Shown: in pieces, positions 1-8,449 of the stretch | Numbering within the stretch: position 1 is the first letter of the stretch | Layout of the letters: every line of letters begins with the position of its first letter | Source of the DNA: RUG11198 sp036342255 | GTDB taxonomy: Bacteria > Bacillota_I > Bacilli_A > RF39 > UBA660 | Assembly: GCA_036342255.1 (NCBI GenBank) | Contig: JAZAUS010000002.1 | Span: 124,001-188,000 of the forward strand | Direction of reading: 5' to 3' | Length of the DNA: 64,000 nucleotides | Position numbers and translations under genes: made by a program | Notes under the pieces: model-generated | Told to the model about the DNA's origin: nothing | The model's database searches: none | What the model saw: only the letters and a program-made list of their open reading frames with translations

Positions 1-199
1 TTTCGATAGAACCTGGATTTCTTAATAGTTCTCTATCTATTCTAGTTGGTTGGATTACTATACCGTTATCTTCTAAGATAGAGAATAATTCTATAAAAGC
101 ATATGAATCAAGTAACCCACTATCAATTAGATCAAAATCTTTATTATATACATTTTCATCTTCACATATAGAATATAATATTTTATATATATCTATCAT
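1..199 (-). CDS. dltC: D-alanyl carrier protein DltC (3' part cut by window edge)
   Basis: The reading frame starts at ATG 199 and runs off the window at base 1, giving the first 66 residues. It contains the phosphopantetheine attachment motif DSGLLDS in the setting DFDLIDSGLLDSY, which is typical of DltC rather than of fatty-acid ACP. DltC carries D-alanine, activated by DltA, as a thioester for transfer to teichoic acids. Its ATG overlaps the dltA stop codon by four bases (ATGA at 196-199), so the two are translationally coupled. The serine in DSGLLDS is where an Sfp-type enzyme, such as the one at 2494, would attach the cofactor. dltB and dltD are not seen and would lie beyond the left edge. 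Confidence 0.88.
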   Translation of the reverse strand, partial: MIDIYKILYSICEDENVYNKDFDLIDSGLLDSYAFIELFSILEDNGIVIQPTRIDRELLRNPGSIE

Positions 200-1614
200 A
201 TACTTTCCAACTTCTTTCTATCATACTTACCATTATTATTAACAGGAATCTTATCTAGTATTACTATACTTTTAGGAACCATATAATTGGGTAATATTTT
301 TTCTAATTCACATTTTATTTTATCTTCATCTATATTATTATCTATTGTTACAAAAGCTTTAATTAATCTAACTATATTAGAATTATCTTTATATTTACAT
401 ATTACTACTGCTTCTTTTATACCTTTAATTTTTAATAAGTTATTTTCTATATCTCCTAGTTCAATTCTATATCCTTGATATTTTATTTGATTATCTATTC
501 TTCCTTTACAATATAAATAATTATTATCTATATAGCCAATATCACCTGTTTTATAACAATTAATATTATTTTCTTTATAACAATTATTAGAATTAATATT
601 TAGATAATTATTAAAGACACTATCTCCTTTTAAGACTATTTCATCATTAATAATATCTATTTTGACAGCGGCTCTATCTATTAATCCTACTGGTAGATAA
701 TCATAATCTAGCATATTATTATCTATTCTTACTAAAGATATACAACATGTTGCTTCTGTTGGTCCATAAGCATTAATTAAATTAAGATTAGGAAATCTAT
801 TTAATATTTTTTTAGCTGTAATAGTCTCTAGTGGTTCTCCACAGAAGAACATATACTTAATATCTTTATAATTATTAGTATTAAATTTATTATCAAGAAG
901 TAACATCTTTACTAAGGTAGGAGTCATTACTAAGAAGTTTATTCTATTATCTTTAATAATATTATACATACTAGATATATTATTCTTAGTATCTTTATCT
1001 ACTCCTATGATACTAGCTTCTTTATATAAAGAAAAATATAAATCCATAACACTTAGATCAAAACTAAAACTAGCAGAACTTAATACTCTTAAATCATGAC
1101 AATCTTTAAAATTATTATCATTAATTATCCATTTAATAAAATTATTTAAATTACTATATGTAATGGGTACTCCTTTAGAGGTACCAGTGGATCCACTAGT
1201 AAAGATTATATAGGCTATATTATTACTAGTAGTATCATATTCTTTATTATTTATATATTTATTTTTTAATTCTTTAATAGATAAACATTCTGTTGTATTA
1301 ATATCTATATCTTCATTCTTAATAATTAAACTAGCATGAGAATTATTAATGATCTCTTCGATTCTGTTAATTGGTGTATATGTATCTATTGGTATATAAC
1401 ATCTATTACTTATAATACATGCTAGTATTGATATTACTTGATTAATACTTTTATGTCCATATATAATTACAGGTAAATTACCTTGTCTTTTTAATATATT
1501 AGATAGTTCTAATACTTCTTTATAACATTCATTATAAGTTATTTCTTTATCATTTATTTTATATAATGTTTTATTACCACCATTTTTTAATATATTTAAT
1601 AAATTATCTAACAT
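196..1614 (-). CDS. dltA: D-alanine--D-alanyl carrier protein ligase DltA
   Basis: A 472-residue ANL-superfamily adenylating enzyme, slightly shorter than the usual ~500 residues. Visible core motifs: A3 FTSGSTGTSKG (about residues 138-148), the DltA-like FCGEPL, A5 NAYGPTEAT, A7 YKTGDIGY, A8 QGYRIELGDIE and A10 with the catalytic Lys in NNNGKYDRKK near the C-terminus. In the family it activates D-Ala with ATP and loads it on DltC for lipoteichoic-acid D-alanylation at the membrane. It directly abuts the VanW gene (stop TAA at 1617-1615, start at 1614), has an AAGGAA ribosome site inside the end of that gene, and overlaps dltC by ATGA. An amino-acid adenylation domain of another pathway is possible, but the DltC partner makes DltA most likely. 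Confidence 0.9.
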   Translation of the reverse strand: MLDNLLNILKNGGNKTLYKINDKEITYNECYKEVLELSNILKRQGNLPVIIYGHKSINQVISILACIISNRCYIPIDTYTPINRIEEIINNSHASLIIKNEDIDINTTECLSIKELKNKYINNKEYDTTSNNIAYIIFTSGSTGTSKGVPITYSNLNNFIKWIINDNNFKDCHDLRVLSSASFSFDLSVMDLYFSLYKEASIIGVDKDTKNNISSMYNIIKDNRINFLVMTPTLVKMLLLDNKFNTNNYKDIKYMFFCGEPLETITAKKILNRFPNLNLINAYGPTEATCCISLVRIDNNMLDYDYLPVGLIDRAAVKIDIINDEIVLKGDSVFNNYLNINSNNCYKENNINCYKTGDIGYIDNNYLYCKGRIDNQIKYQGYRIELGDIENNLLKIKGIKEAVVICKYKDNSNIVRLIKAFVTIDNNIDEDKIKCELEKILPNYMVPKSIVILDKIPVNNNGKYDRKKLESI

Positions 1615-2442
1615 TTAATCATTCCTTATTTGGTCTTTTGGTATTAAATCATAATCATACATTACTTCTGAATGGTTATCTAATATCATTTCCTTCTTTA
1701 TTTCTTTTTTAGTCTTTTTATTAATAGTAATTCTATATACTTGAGATATGCGATAATATTTATCTCCTTCTTTTTTGAAATGATGGTTTTCTTCGACTAA
1801 TTTATAGCGATATGGTATTGCTTTTTCACTTCTTAATTCACCACATAATACATCATCTTCTACCCAGATTAATAGCTGAATATCTTGATCTAGTGTATTT
1901 TTAAATCTATAATCTAAATAATTATAGAATACTGATGTTCCTGTTCCAAAAGGAACACGTCTTCTATCATCTGGAAATAAAGCATCAGAATGATGATGAA
2001 GTTCTACTACTTCTAAAGGACTATTTAATACTAAATAATGTATCATATTAGCAAGTTGGCATAGACCTCCACCTACTTCTGCTCTAAAGCCTGTCTTACT
2101 AATAACAAGCCCTTTCTTATATCCTTTCTTTCTAGTAGTTTGACCTACTAAATACCAAAATGAGAATATTTCACCTGGATGAATTACTAATCTATTAATC
2201 TTTTTTGATGCTATTTCTAGATTTGTTTTTTTATTAACTTGAAGTTGTTTATTAACATTATGTAATTTTCTTAGAATTATAGATGTATGACTTTTAATAA
2301 TATTAGGTAGTTCATAATCTAATTTCTTTGTAGCAAGTTTATATTTCTGCAGTGAATTTTTAAAATCTCTGATTCTTCTTTCTTTATATACAGATATATC
2401 ATAAAATACAGGGTTTATTTCACAAAACAACTTTCTTTCCAT
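1615..2442 (-). CDS. VanW family protein
   Basis: A 275-residue protein with the VanW-family core: HPGEIFSFWYLVG, KGYKKGLVIS, then the glycine-rich GGGLCQLANMIHYLVLNSPLEVVELHHHSDALFP split across residues of about 125-155, and VPFGTGTSVFYNYLDYRF. The family was named from a vancomycin-resistance cluster; its biochemical role is not established. I see no signal peptide, so it is probably cytoplasmic or peripheral. The start has a GGAG site at proper spacing. It is the first gene of the dlt transcription unit and diverges from the phosphopantetheinyl transferase with only about 50 bases between starts. Its placement suggests a role in the cell wall or teichoic-acid pathway, which is inference. 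Confidence 0.85.
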   Translation of the reverse strand: MERKLFCEINPVFYDISVYKERRIRDFKNSLQKYKLATKKLDYELPNIIKSHTSIILRKLHNVNKQLQVNKKTNLEIASKKINRLVIHPGEIFSFWYLVGQTTRKKGYKKGLVISKTGFRAEVGGGLCQLANMIHYLVLNSPLEVVELHHHSDALFPDDRRRVPFGTGTSVFYNYLDYRFKNTLDQDIQLLIWVEDDVLCGELRSEKAIPYRYKLVEENHHFKKEGDKYYRISQVYRITINKKTKKEIKKEMILDNHSEVMYDYDLIPKDQIRND

Positions 2443-2493
2443 CTTTTTACTCCATTCTTTTACTATTGATGTATAATAATATTAGGTGGTATT

Positions 2494-3087
2494 ATGTATT
2501 TATTATACGACAATATTAATAATTATACAATTAAAGATTATAATAAGTGTAAAGTAAATTTAAATAAAAATGATAAAATAAAATATAATAAATTAGTTAA
2601 AAATAATAATAGAAAATTATTACTTTTATCTAGAATGCTATTATATAGAATATTAGAAGATAAATATAATATTAATTATAATGATATGGATGTACATTAT
2701 AATAGATATGGTAAACCTTTTATAGATAATATTTATTTTAATATTAGTCACTCTTATGATTATGCTGTTGTATGTACATCTAATAAGAGAATTGGTATAG
2801 ATATAGAAAAGATTAGAGAAGTAAATCTTAATACTATTAATTATTTTTGTACAGATAAAGAAAAAGAATATATAATTAATTCTGGTGATAAATATAAAAG
2901 CTTATTTGAATTATTTTGCTTAAAAGAAGCTTACTTTAAAATGTTAGGTTCTAATTTATCTGATATTAAGAATATAGAATTTATTATAAATAATAATACT
3001 ATAAGATGTACTCAAGATGAGAATATAAATATAGAGATAAAATATGATATTGATAATTATATAATAGCTATAATAGAAGAAAAATAA
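2494..3087 (+). CDS. Sfp-type 4'-phosphopantetheinyl transferase
   Basis: A 197-residue protein with the signatures of the Sfp/Gsp group: FNISHSYDYAV (the Sfp core SHS), GIDIEKIR (Mg-binding GxDxE) and FCLKEAYFKMLG (the WxxKEAxxK helix with Phe in place of Trp). It transfers the phosphopantetheine arm of CoA to a Ser on carrier proteins. It is read divergently from the vanW-dltA-dltC unit, and DltC is the only carrier protein seen here, so DltC is the obvious substrate (inference). At about 200 residues it is a compact Sfp. The ribosome site is AGGTGG before ATG 2494, and a possible TATAAT box lies at about 2471 without a clear -35. Confidence 0.9.
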   Translation: MYLLYDNINNYTIKDYNKCKVNLNKNDKIKYNKLVKNNNRKLLLLSRMLLYRILEDKYNINYNDMDVHYNRYGKPFIDNIYFNISHSYDYAVVCTSNKRIGIDIEKIREVNLNTINYFCTDKEKEYIINSGDKYKSLFELFCLKEAYFKMLGSNLSDIKNIEFIINNNTIRCTQDENINIEIKYDIDNYIIAIIEEK

Positions 3088-3139
3088 TAATATTAGGTAA
3101 TAAGAATATTATTATGTGTAACTGAATTTTTTTTGATAA

Positions 3140-3184
3140 AAATATCCCATAATCTATTTTTTATAAATTATGGGATATTTTTTA
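3140..3184. terminator. Bidirectional terminator between phosphopantetheinyl transferase and lipoprotein gene
   Basis: Fourteen-base arms AAATATCCCATAAT (3140-3153) and ATTATGGGATATTT (3167-3180) flank a 13-base loop. T-runs follow on both strands, so it can end both the plus-strand gene at 2494 and the minus-strand gene at 3186. Confidence 0.85.
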
Positions 3185-3185
3185 A

Positions 3186-3587
3186 CTATTTTTCTTCTGT
3201 TAATAATAAATAATAATTATTTCCTCCATCTGTTTGTGGAGTTGCTAATTCTAATTCTTTATCTAGATTTATTTTGAATTTTGTTTTTTTACTGGTTAGA
3301 TCAATTTCATCTTTTTTGTCTGAGAAGGCTTCTGTTGTTTTAATAATTATATAATTGTTAGTTATTTTTGTTATTGTAAAAGTAAGATTACTATTTGAAT
3401 TAAATGTATATTTTTTACCTTTAATTACATCAAATTCTTCAATTTTTTCTGATGAATTATCTTCTTCTACCCATCCAGACCAGCTTGTTTGTTTTATTTT
3501 TAGTTTTAAGTTTTCATTACTATTTGTACAGCCTGTTAGAGTTATTATCATAATAATTAATAAACTTACTATTGTTATTTTTTTCAT
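3186..3587 (-). CDS. Small lipoprotein of unknown function
   Basis: 133 residues with a clear lipoprotein signal peptide: MKK, a hydrophobic stretch, then lipobox LTGC with Cys at about residue 20. The mature part is hydrophilic and beta-rich in appearance (KLKIKQTSW, YTFNSNSNLTFTITKITNNYIIIKT), with no family that I recognise. It should be lipidated and held on the outer face of the membrane. The ribosome site is AAGGAG before ATG 3587. The gene lies 36 bases downstream of the large surface protein on the same strand and may share its transcript, although a TATAAT box is present in the gap at about 3607. Confidence 0.7.
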   Translation of the reverse strand: MKKITIVSLLIIMIITLTGCTNSNENLKLKIKQTSWSGWVEEDNSSEKIEEFDVIKGKKYTFNSNSNLTFTITKITNNYIIIKTTEAFSDKKDEIDLTSKKTKFKINLDKELELATPQTDGGNNYYLLLTEEK

Positions 3588-3623
3588 TTAAATCACTCCT
3601 TTTATATATTATATCATAAATAT

Positions 3624-5171
3624 CTAAACTGTTGTTTCTTTTCTTTTGGTAATAATTATTGTTATTATACTTATTAGCATTATTATTGATATAAATAAAT
3701 ATTTATTAACACCTGTTTTAGGGTTTACTATAGTTTCTATAATATTATTATCATCTTTACTCCAACTTGCTTCAATTGTTACATTTTCATATGGCATTGT
3801 AAAAATATTAGTGGTGATGATATAGTCACCTGATTCATCTTGGGTTATGTCTTCTTGATTAAATTCTATTATTTCATTGGAAGCAGTGGTGATTGTTAGT
3901 TTATTTAATTTATAACCTTTTTTTGATGATACTTTGAAGCTTATTGTATTACCTCCATAGGCGCTTTCTACTACTTCAATTGTTCCATTGCCATCAGTTT
4001 TTGTATATATATTATATTTTATTTTTTCTTGAGATATAGTTACAATTGGTCTAAGTCCTGCTCGTGGGATACCGCTGAAGCAATTGCTTTTTGAGTAACA
4101 AATTTCTCCAGATGTTGATACAAAATATACATAATTTTCAGTTGTGCTTGGTTCTGATTCACTTCTATTTCCAAATAAAGTTCTTGTCCAATAACTAGTA
4201 CTCCATAGCCATGAATAATCATTTGATACATATCCTTTTAAATCACCTAAGATATGGTAAGTATTATTATCTTCGGTTATTGATTCTGGATTTTCTGGAT
4301 TATTATACCATTCTGTTAGAGGAAGGTTTTTGTTAGATATTGAATATACTAAATCATTTAATTCTTTAATATTAATTATATCAACATTTGTTATTTCATA
4401 ACCCATATTATTAAGATTATCTTTATAATCTTTTAAGTATTTTTTTATATTGGTATTTTCTTTAAATTGAAAGTTTGTATAACCATTTGAAAAATTATCA
4501 TAGTTTTCTATATTATTTCTATCTGTTCCTTCACGAAAGAATAAATTAAGTGTAGAATAAATTGGATAGTTAGCATTTCCCTTTTCTCCTGTTACACCTA
4601 AAGCTAATTCATTTTGTAAAGCATAACCTTCTGTTTCTTCGGTAATGCTTGTATAAGGATAGAATTTAAATGTTTTATTTATATAAGTTTTATCATTTTC
4701 TGTATATTTATCACTGTAAATATAATCGTATAAGGCGATATTTCCATTTGATGGATTTTCTCCATTATTCATTCCTATTTCGTATATTTCACTGAGATTG
4801 TGCTTTGATAATATTCTTGATTTCCATTCATCATAACTATTAACTTGTTCTCCTTCAAAAAAATATGTTGCATTACTTGAACAAGAATCAGAACTAGTAC
4901 ATTCATATCTTATATATGTTTTAGTAATATCTAGTTTTATTTTGTTATAGATATTGCCAACATATAAGTTGTATTTAGCAATCATTTTTAATTTATCATC
5001 CTTATTATCAATTATATAAAAGTGTTCTGTTCCACAGGCTATTTCATTACCTATATCTTTGCCAGAGCCACTTACAATAGTACATTTTTCTTGGGCTTTT
5101 ACATTATATGGAAAAAATATTAAAGATAGAACAATTAATAAAAGCAATCTTTTTAACTTACTATTATTCAT
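3624..5171 (-). CDS. Sortase-anchored surface protein with NPKTG sorting signal
   Basis: 515 residues. It has an N-terminal signal peptide (KRLLLLIVLSLIFF, cut near VKAQ) and a long extracellular part. A segment at about 310-380 (WSTSYWTRTLF ... GEICYS ... GIPRAGLRPIVTIS) resembles the DUF6273-type domain found in gut Firmicute surface proteins. A repeat-like beta domain follows at about 385-470 (GNGTIEV ... AYGGNTISFKVSSKKGYKL ... MPYENVTIEASW), similar to InlB B-repeats. The C-terminus is a sorting signal: NPKTG, a hydrophobic helix and the basic tail KRKETTV. The motif differs from those of the pilus proteins in this window (LPVTG, IPATG). The ligand is unknown. A plausible promoter is an isolated TATAAT about 50 bases upstream. 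Confidence 0.75.
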   Translation of the reverse strand: MNNSKLKRLLLLIVLSLIFFPYNVKAQEKCTIVSGSGKDIGNEIACGTEHFYIIDNKDDKLKMIAKYNLYVGNIYNKIKLDITKTYIRYECTSSDSCSSNATYFFEGEQVNSYDEWKSRILSKHNLSEIYEIGMNNGENPSNGNIALYDYIYSDKYTENDKTYINKTFKFYPYTSITEETEGYALQNELALGVTGEKGNANYPIYSTLNLFFREGTDRNNIENYDNFSNGYTNFQFKENTNIKKYLKDYKDNLNNMGYEITNVDIINIKELNDLVYSISNKNLPLTEWYNNPENPESITEDNNTYHILGDLKGYVSNDYSWLWSTSYWTRTLFGNRSESEPSTTENYVYFVSTSGEICYSKSNCFSGIPRAGLRPIVTISQEKIKYNIYTKTDGNGTIEVVESAYGGNTISFKVSSKKGYKLNKLTITTASNEIIEFNQEDITQDESGDYIITTNIFTMPYENVTIEASWSKDDNNIIETIVNPKTGVNKYLFISIIMLISIITIIITKRKETTV

Positions 5172-5328
5172 AATTGTATTACCGCCTATTCTATATTAGT
5201 TATATATTCTATTTATTATTATAATATCATAAATTTAATTCTTTGTATATATTTGATTATTTTTTTATTCAAGTTATTATTATTATTAATTTTTTTAGAA
5301 TAAGACTCTTGTAAAACTATATAATAAG

Positions 5329-5922
5329 TTATTTTTTATATCTATTTAAATGATAATGGGCTATTAATACTTTTGATTTGTTATCTCTTTGTTCTATTTT
5401 ATATCCTACATCATTATTACCATATATAGGATTATTAATATCTTTCTTACCATTTATTATTACTTCTTCTTTACTATTAAGATATTTATTAATATATTCT
5501 TTAACCTTTAATGCTTGTACCTTTCCTTTTAATTCTATATCAAAAACTTGATAATATAAATCTTTTTTAGTAATAATATTTAGACAAGGGTCAAAGATAT
5601 AGTTTTCATTATTGTATAAGAAAAATATCCAGGAATGGTAATACTTTTTATTTTTATTTAGTGTTAATATTCCTCTTTCAATATATGAATCATCATCTAA
5701 AAATAATATGGCTGTCTCTGTTGTTTGCCAGCACCAGCGTTCTAGTGAATGATTATTCATAAGATTCATTATGTTTTCTTCGGGACTATTACATATTTTA
5801 ATTTTTAAATATTTAAATTTATCAGCTAGATAATTTATTATTGTATTAGGGGCTTTATGCTTTTTTAAATATTCTATTTTTTCATTGGTAGTATAATTAT
5901 TAAAACTATTTATATTATTCAT
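5329..5922 (-). CDS. Protein with possible papain/transglutaminase-like Cys-His-Asp triad
   Basis: A protein of about 197 residues from ATG 5922, which has AAGGAA five bases upstream; a longer reading from 5940 would place that ribosome site inside the gene. The central part reads RWCWQTTETAILFL, then YYHSWIFF and NYIFDPCLN. The order Cys, His, Asp with these hydrophobic surroundings is what a transglutaminase-like or papain-like fold shows, but I cannot assign a family with certainty. No signal peptide or membrane segment is seen, so it is probably cytoplasmic. It follows the unknown gene at 5980 on the same strand, separated by a terminator hairpin, so it may have its own promoter. Confidence 0.55.
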   Translation of the reverse strand: MNNINSFNNYTTNEKIEYLKKHKAPNTIINYLADKFKYLKIKICNSPEENIMNLMNNHSLERWCWQTTETAILFLDDDSYIERGILTLNKNKKYYHSWIFFLYNNENYIFDPCLNIITKKDLYYQVFDIELKGKVQALKVKEYINKYLNSKEEVIINGKKDINNPIYGNNDVGYKIEQRDNKSKVLIAHYHLNRYKK

Positions 5923-5956
5923 TATTGTTCCTTCTTTCAAGATGTGATACTTATAA

Positions 5957-5981
5957 AAAGCATCTTTAGGAAAGATGCTTT
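5957..5981 (-). terminator. Terminator after the 341-residue hypothetical gene
   Basis: Arms AAAGCATCTTT (5958-5968) and AAAGATGCTTT (5971-5981) form a tight hairpin that includes the stop codon of the upstream gene; on the minus strand it is followed by TTTTTAT. Confidence 0.75.
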
Positions 5982-7005
5982 AGTCTAAATTTATGCCATG
6001 CCAATATCTTTTTTCTCTATAGGCTCTTTTTTCTTTAATTAATCTTTTATTTGTTATATTATCATTAGTAGTAGTTATTTCATTATAATAATTATTTTCT
6101 ATCTCTCTTAGTTTTCTAATATTTTCTATTATTTCTAAAAGAGTTTCTTTTAATTCTTGTTTATTTGATATGTCTTCTAATTTATTAATTGAATTATTTG
6201 TTTTTAGGCATTGAGTTTCTAAATCATCTATGGCTGTTGATAATTCAACAGCAGTTCTTACTTTTTTGTCATTAGCTAGATTAGATTTTTTTTGATTTAT
6301 TATTTGGAAATATAGATCTTCTGATATTTTATCTGGTAGGCTATTAATATCAAAAACTAAATTATTAAGCATAATTTTATTTTTGGGGCTCTCTTCACCA
6401 AAACCACTAATCATCATTCTGTAATTTGATCCTTTTGTATAATACTCAATAGCATCTGCATCGAATCCTGGTAATATTTCGATGTTTTCTAAGTAATTTA
6501 GGTAATTATTAAATACAATGGCTTTGCCTATTTTTATTTTCTTTGGTGTAAAATAATAATCGCTTTTAGTGAAGTCATATGATTCATCAAAATCTATTTT
6601 TTCAAAACCTAGTTTTTTAATTTTGGTTAATATTTTTTTTATTTGTTCTATATTCTCTTTGTTTTTTAATAAATATTCATAATAATAATTTAGCTTATCA
6701 TAATTATCAGTTGAATTACCATGATAATCATAATTAGAACAAATAAAATCATGTATAGATGTATATTTATTAATGGTATCAATAACTGTTCTATTTCTAG
6801 TATAGAACTTTTTGGCTCCCATATCTATTAAACAAGTTTCTTTCTTAGATATTTTATCTAATTTAGTAATTAGTTCTCTATTATTTTTAACTGATCTTAT
6901 AAAGATTAATACATTATTGTTAAAGTCCTTATATTTATCAATAATATTTGTAAGTGCTATTAGATGATTAATATCTATTTCATTATTCTTTTCTTTAAAA
7001 TTCAT
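5980..7005 (-). CDS. Hypothetical protein with C-terminal coiled coil
   Basis: 341 residues with no family that I recognise. There is no signal peptide or membrane helix. The N-terminal two thirds contain mixed alpha/beta-looking segments (NNVLIFIRSVKNN, ETCLIDMGAKKFYT, KIKIGKAIVFNNYL, NYRMMISGFGEESP). The last 100 residues are strongly helical and charged with heptad-like spacing (AIDDLETQCLKT ... LLEIIENIRKLREIENNYYN), and the tail is basic (KRLIKEKRAYREKRYW). A perfect AGGAGG lies before ATG 7005. It could be a structural or scaffolding protein; that is a guess from the coiled coil only. Confidence 0.6.
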   Translation of the reverse strand: MNFKEKNNEIDINHLIALTNIIDKYKDFNNNVLIFIRSVKNNRELITKLDKISKKETCLIDMGAKKFYTRNRTVIDTINKYTSIHDFICSNYDYHGNSTDNYDKLNYYYEYLLKNKENIEQIKKILTKIKKLGFEKIDFDESYDFTKSDYYFTPKKIKIGKAIVFNNYLNYLENIEILPGFDADAIEYYTKGSNYRMMISGFGEESPKNKIMLNNLVFDINSLPDKISEDLYFQIINQKKSNLANDKKVRTAVELSTAIDDLETQCLKTNNSINKLEDISNKQELKETLLEIIENIRKLREIENNYYNEITTTNDNITNKRLIKEKRAYREKRYWHGINLD

Positions 7006-7100
7006 ATTATCCTCCTGATATTTGCATATTATAGCATCTATTGTTAAATAATGTATATTTTTAACTAATAGCTTATTATTTAGGAATATATATTAATATA

Positions 7101-7109
7101 TGTTATAAT
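7101..7109 (+). promoter_or_regulatory. Extended -10 promoter of the kinase-like gene
   Basis: TGTTATAAT is an extended -10 element (TGn-TATAAT) 20 bases before ATG 7129. No good -35 box is seen, which is usual for extended -10 promoters. Confidence 0.55.
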
Positions 7110-7128
7110 AAATCTTGCTAGAAAAGAG

Positions 7129-7989
7129 ATGAATATGACAGGAATTAATATAACAAAAGAGGAAGTAAGAAAATTACGAGAGTTAGGTAATGGTACTGAA
7201 GGAAGAGTTTTTAAATATAATAATAATCTAATTAAAATATATAGAATGCAGCTTAGAAATATATTTAAGGGTGATAATAAGTATAATAAATATATTAAGA
7301 TATATGATAAGGATACTATAAAAATAGATAATGATTTTGAATATTTTAGTTATTTTATTAATAATGGAGATGAGGATTTAAGAATTAGACATAAAGATGG
7401 TTTAAAGATGGCTATTGATAGGCAAAAGACTATTAAGAGGTCATCTTTACCTATGGATATGGTTTATATTGATGGTATATTTGCTGGATGCTTATTAAAA
7501 AAATTAAATGGCATTCAAATTCATAAATTAATTGGAATGCCTAATAAGTATAAAAGAAAGATTGTTAAGAATTTGCTATTGGATATTGAAGAGTTGTTAG
7601 ATAATTATATATATCATATTGATATAGCTAATTCTCCATATTCAGTTGGTATTTTTACGAATGATAATGGGGTTATTAGTGCTAAAAGAGGACATTCACA
7701 TGTATTGATTAATCCCGTTAGTTTAAAGACTAATATAATTGATTTAGACGGTAAATCTACTACATATATGGAAAGATATAATTATTATTTAGAACAAAAG
7801 TGTTTAATGAATTTAACTAGATTAATAGTAGAATTTCTATTTAAAATAGATACTGATGAATTCAAAGAGTTTGATGAAAGGTATTTTGAATTACTTAAAT
7901 TAGGAATAAAAGAAACTACTGCATATAAATTATCTAATTATAGATTTGAATCTATTAAAGAATTAAAAAAAGAATTAAAAATATTTTAA
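7129..7989 (+). CDS. Protein-kinase-like fold protein
   Basis: 286 residues that read like a divergent kinase or phosphotransferase fold. There is a glycine-rich loop LGNGTEGRVFKY with a strand carrying Lys (NLIKIY) at about residues 18-37, a hinge-like region MVYIDGIFAGCLLKKL, a catalytic-loop-like YHIDIANSPYS, and a metal-binding-loop-like NIIDLDGKS. This order (Gly loop, Lys, H-D-N, D) matches the kinase superfamily, though identity to named families is not obvious. It has no membrane segment. A smaller, more degenerate relative lies at 60408-61067. It is transcribed alone, between an extended -10 promoter and the terminator at 7966. Substrate unknown. Confidence 0.6.
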   Translation: MNMTGINITKEEVRKLRELGNGTEGRVFKYNNNLIKIYRMQLRNIFKGDNKYNKYIKIYDKDTIKIDNDFEYFSYFINNGDEDLRIRHKDGLKMAIDRQKTIKRSSLPMDMVYIDGIFAGCLLKKLNGIQIHKLIGMPNKYKRKIVKNLLLDIEELLDNYIYHIDIANSPYSVGIFTNDNGVISAKRGHSHVLINPVSLKTNIIDLDGKSTTYMERYNYYLEQKCLMNLTRLIVEFLFKIDTDEFKEFDERYFELLKLGIKETTAYKLSNYRFESIKELKKELKIF

Positions 7990-7998
7990 TTCTTTTTT
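7966..7998. terminator. Bidirectional terminator at the end of the kinase-like gene
   Basis: Perfect 15-base arms AAAAAAGAATTAAAA (7966-7980) and TTTTAATTCTTTTTT (7984-7998) with a three-base loop. It overlaps the stop codon of the plus-strand gene and also serves the minus-strand lipoprotein operon ending at 8006. Confidence 0.8.
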
Positions 7999-8005
7999 AT
8001 AATAC

Positions 8006-8449
8006 TTATCTTGTCTTTGTATGTGCCTTTTCTTCATCATAACAAGTTATTTTCCCATTTTCACTAACAAGTCCTTCAGCCATTTTTTCTGCCTTTTCAT
8101 GAGAATTTTCTCCTTTAATAATAACTATATTATCATTACCAACTATTAACTCGTCACCATCCATATTATAAATATATGAAACATCTAGTCCATAACTATA
8201 GTCTTTAAAATAATAACTTAAATCCATAATTAATGCTTCATCATCATTTAAAAGGATTGCTGTAGCAACAGGTTCTGAACTATCTGTTTTAGTATTATTA
8301 GAAGTTTTTCCTTCACATCCACTTAACAATAATATTGAAGATAATGCAACACCACATAATATAACTTTTCCCGTATATATGAATTTTTTTATTTTAGATC
8401 TTAGTGCAGATAAATCAGCTGACTTATGATCTTGATTAAATTCAAGCAT
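8006..8449 (-). CDS. Predicted lipoprotein with a long cytoplasmic-type leader
   Basis: About 147 residues from ATG 8449, chosen because GGGGGTGAAGTTG precedes it and because this gives an eight-base coupled overlap with the upstream gene. Roughly 30 hydrophilic residues (rich in Asp, Ser, Lys) come before a hydrophobic helix and a lipobox-like LLSGC, which is unusually far in for a lipoprotein signal. The mature part (ATAILLNDDEALIMDLSYYF ... DELIVGNDNIVIIKGENS) has no known domain and ends with several charged residues. It is the last gene of a three-gene envelope unit with the genes at 8442 and 8775. Function unknown. Confidence 0.6.
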   Translation of the reverse strand: MLEFNQDHKSADLSALRSKIKKFIYTGKVILCGVALSSILLLSGCEGKTSNNTKTDSSEPVATAILLNDDEALIMDLSYYFKDYSYGLDVSYIYNMDGDELIVGNDNIVIIKGENSHEKAEKMAEGLVSENGKITCYDEEKAHTKTR

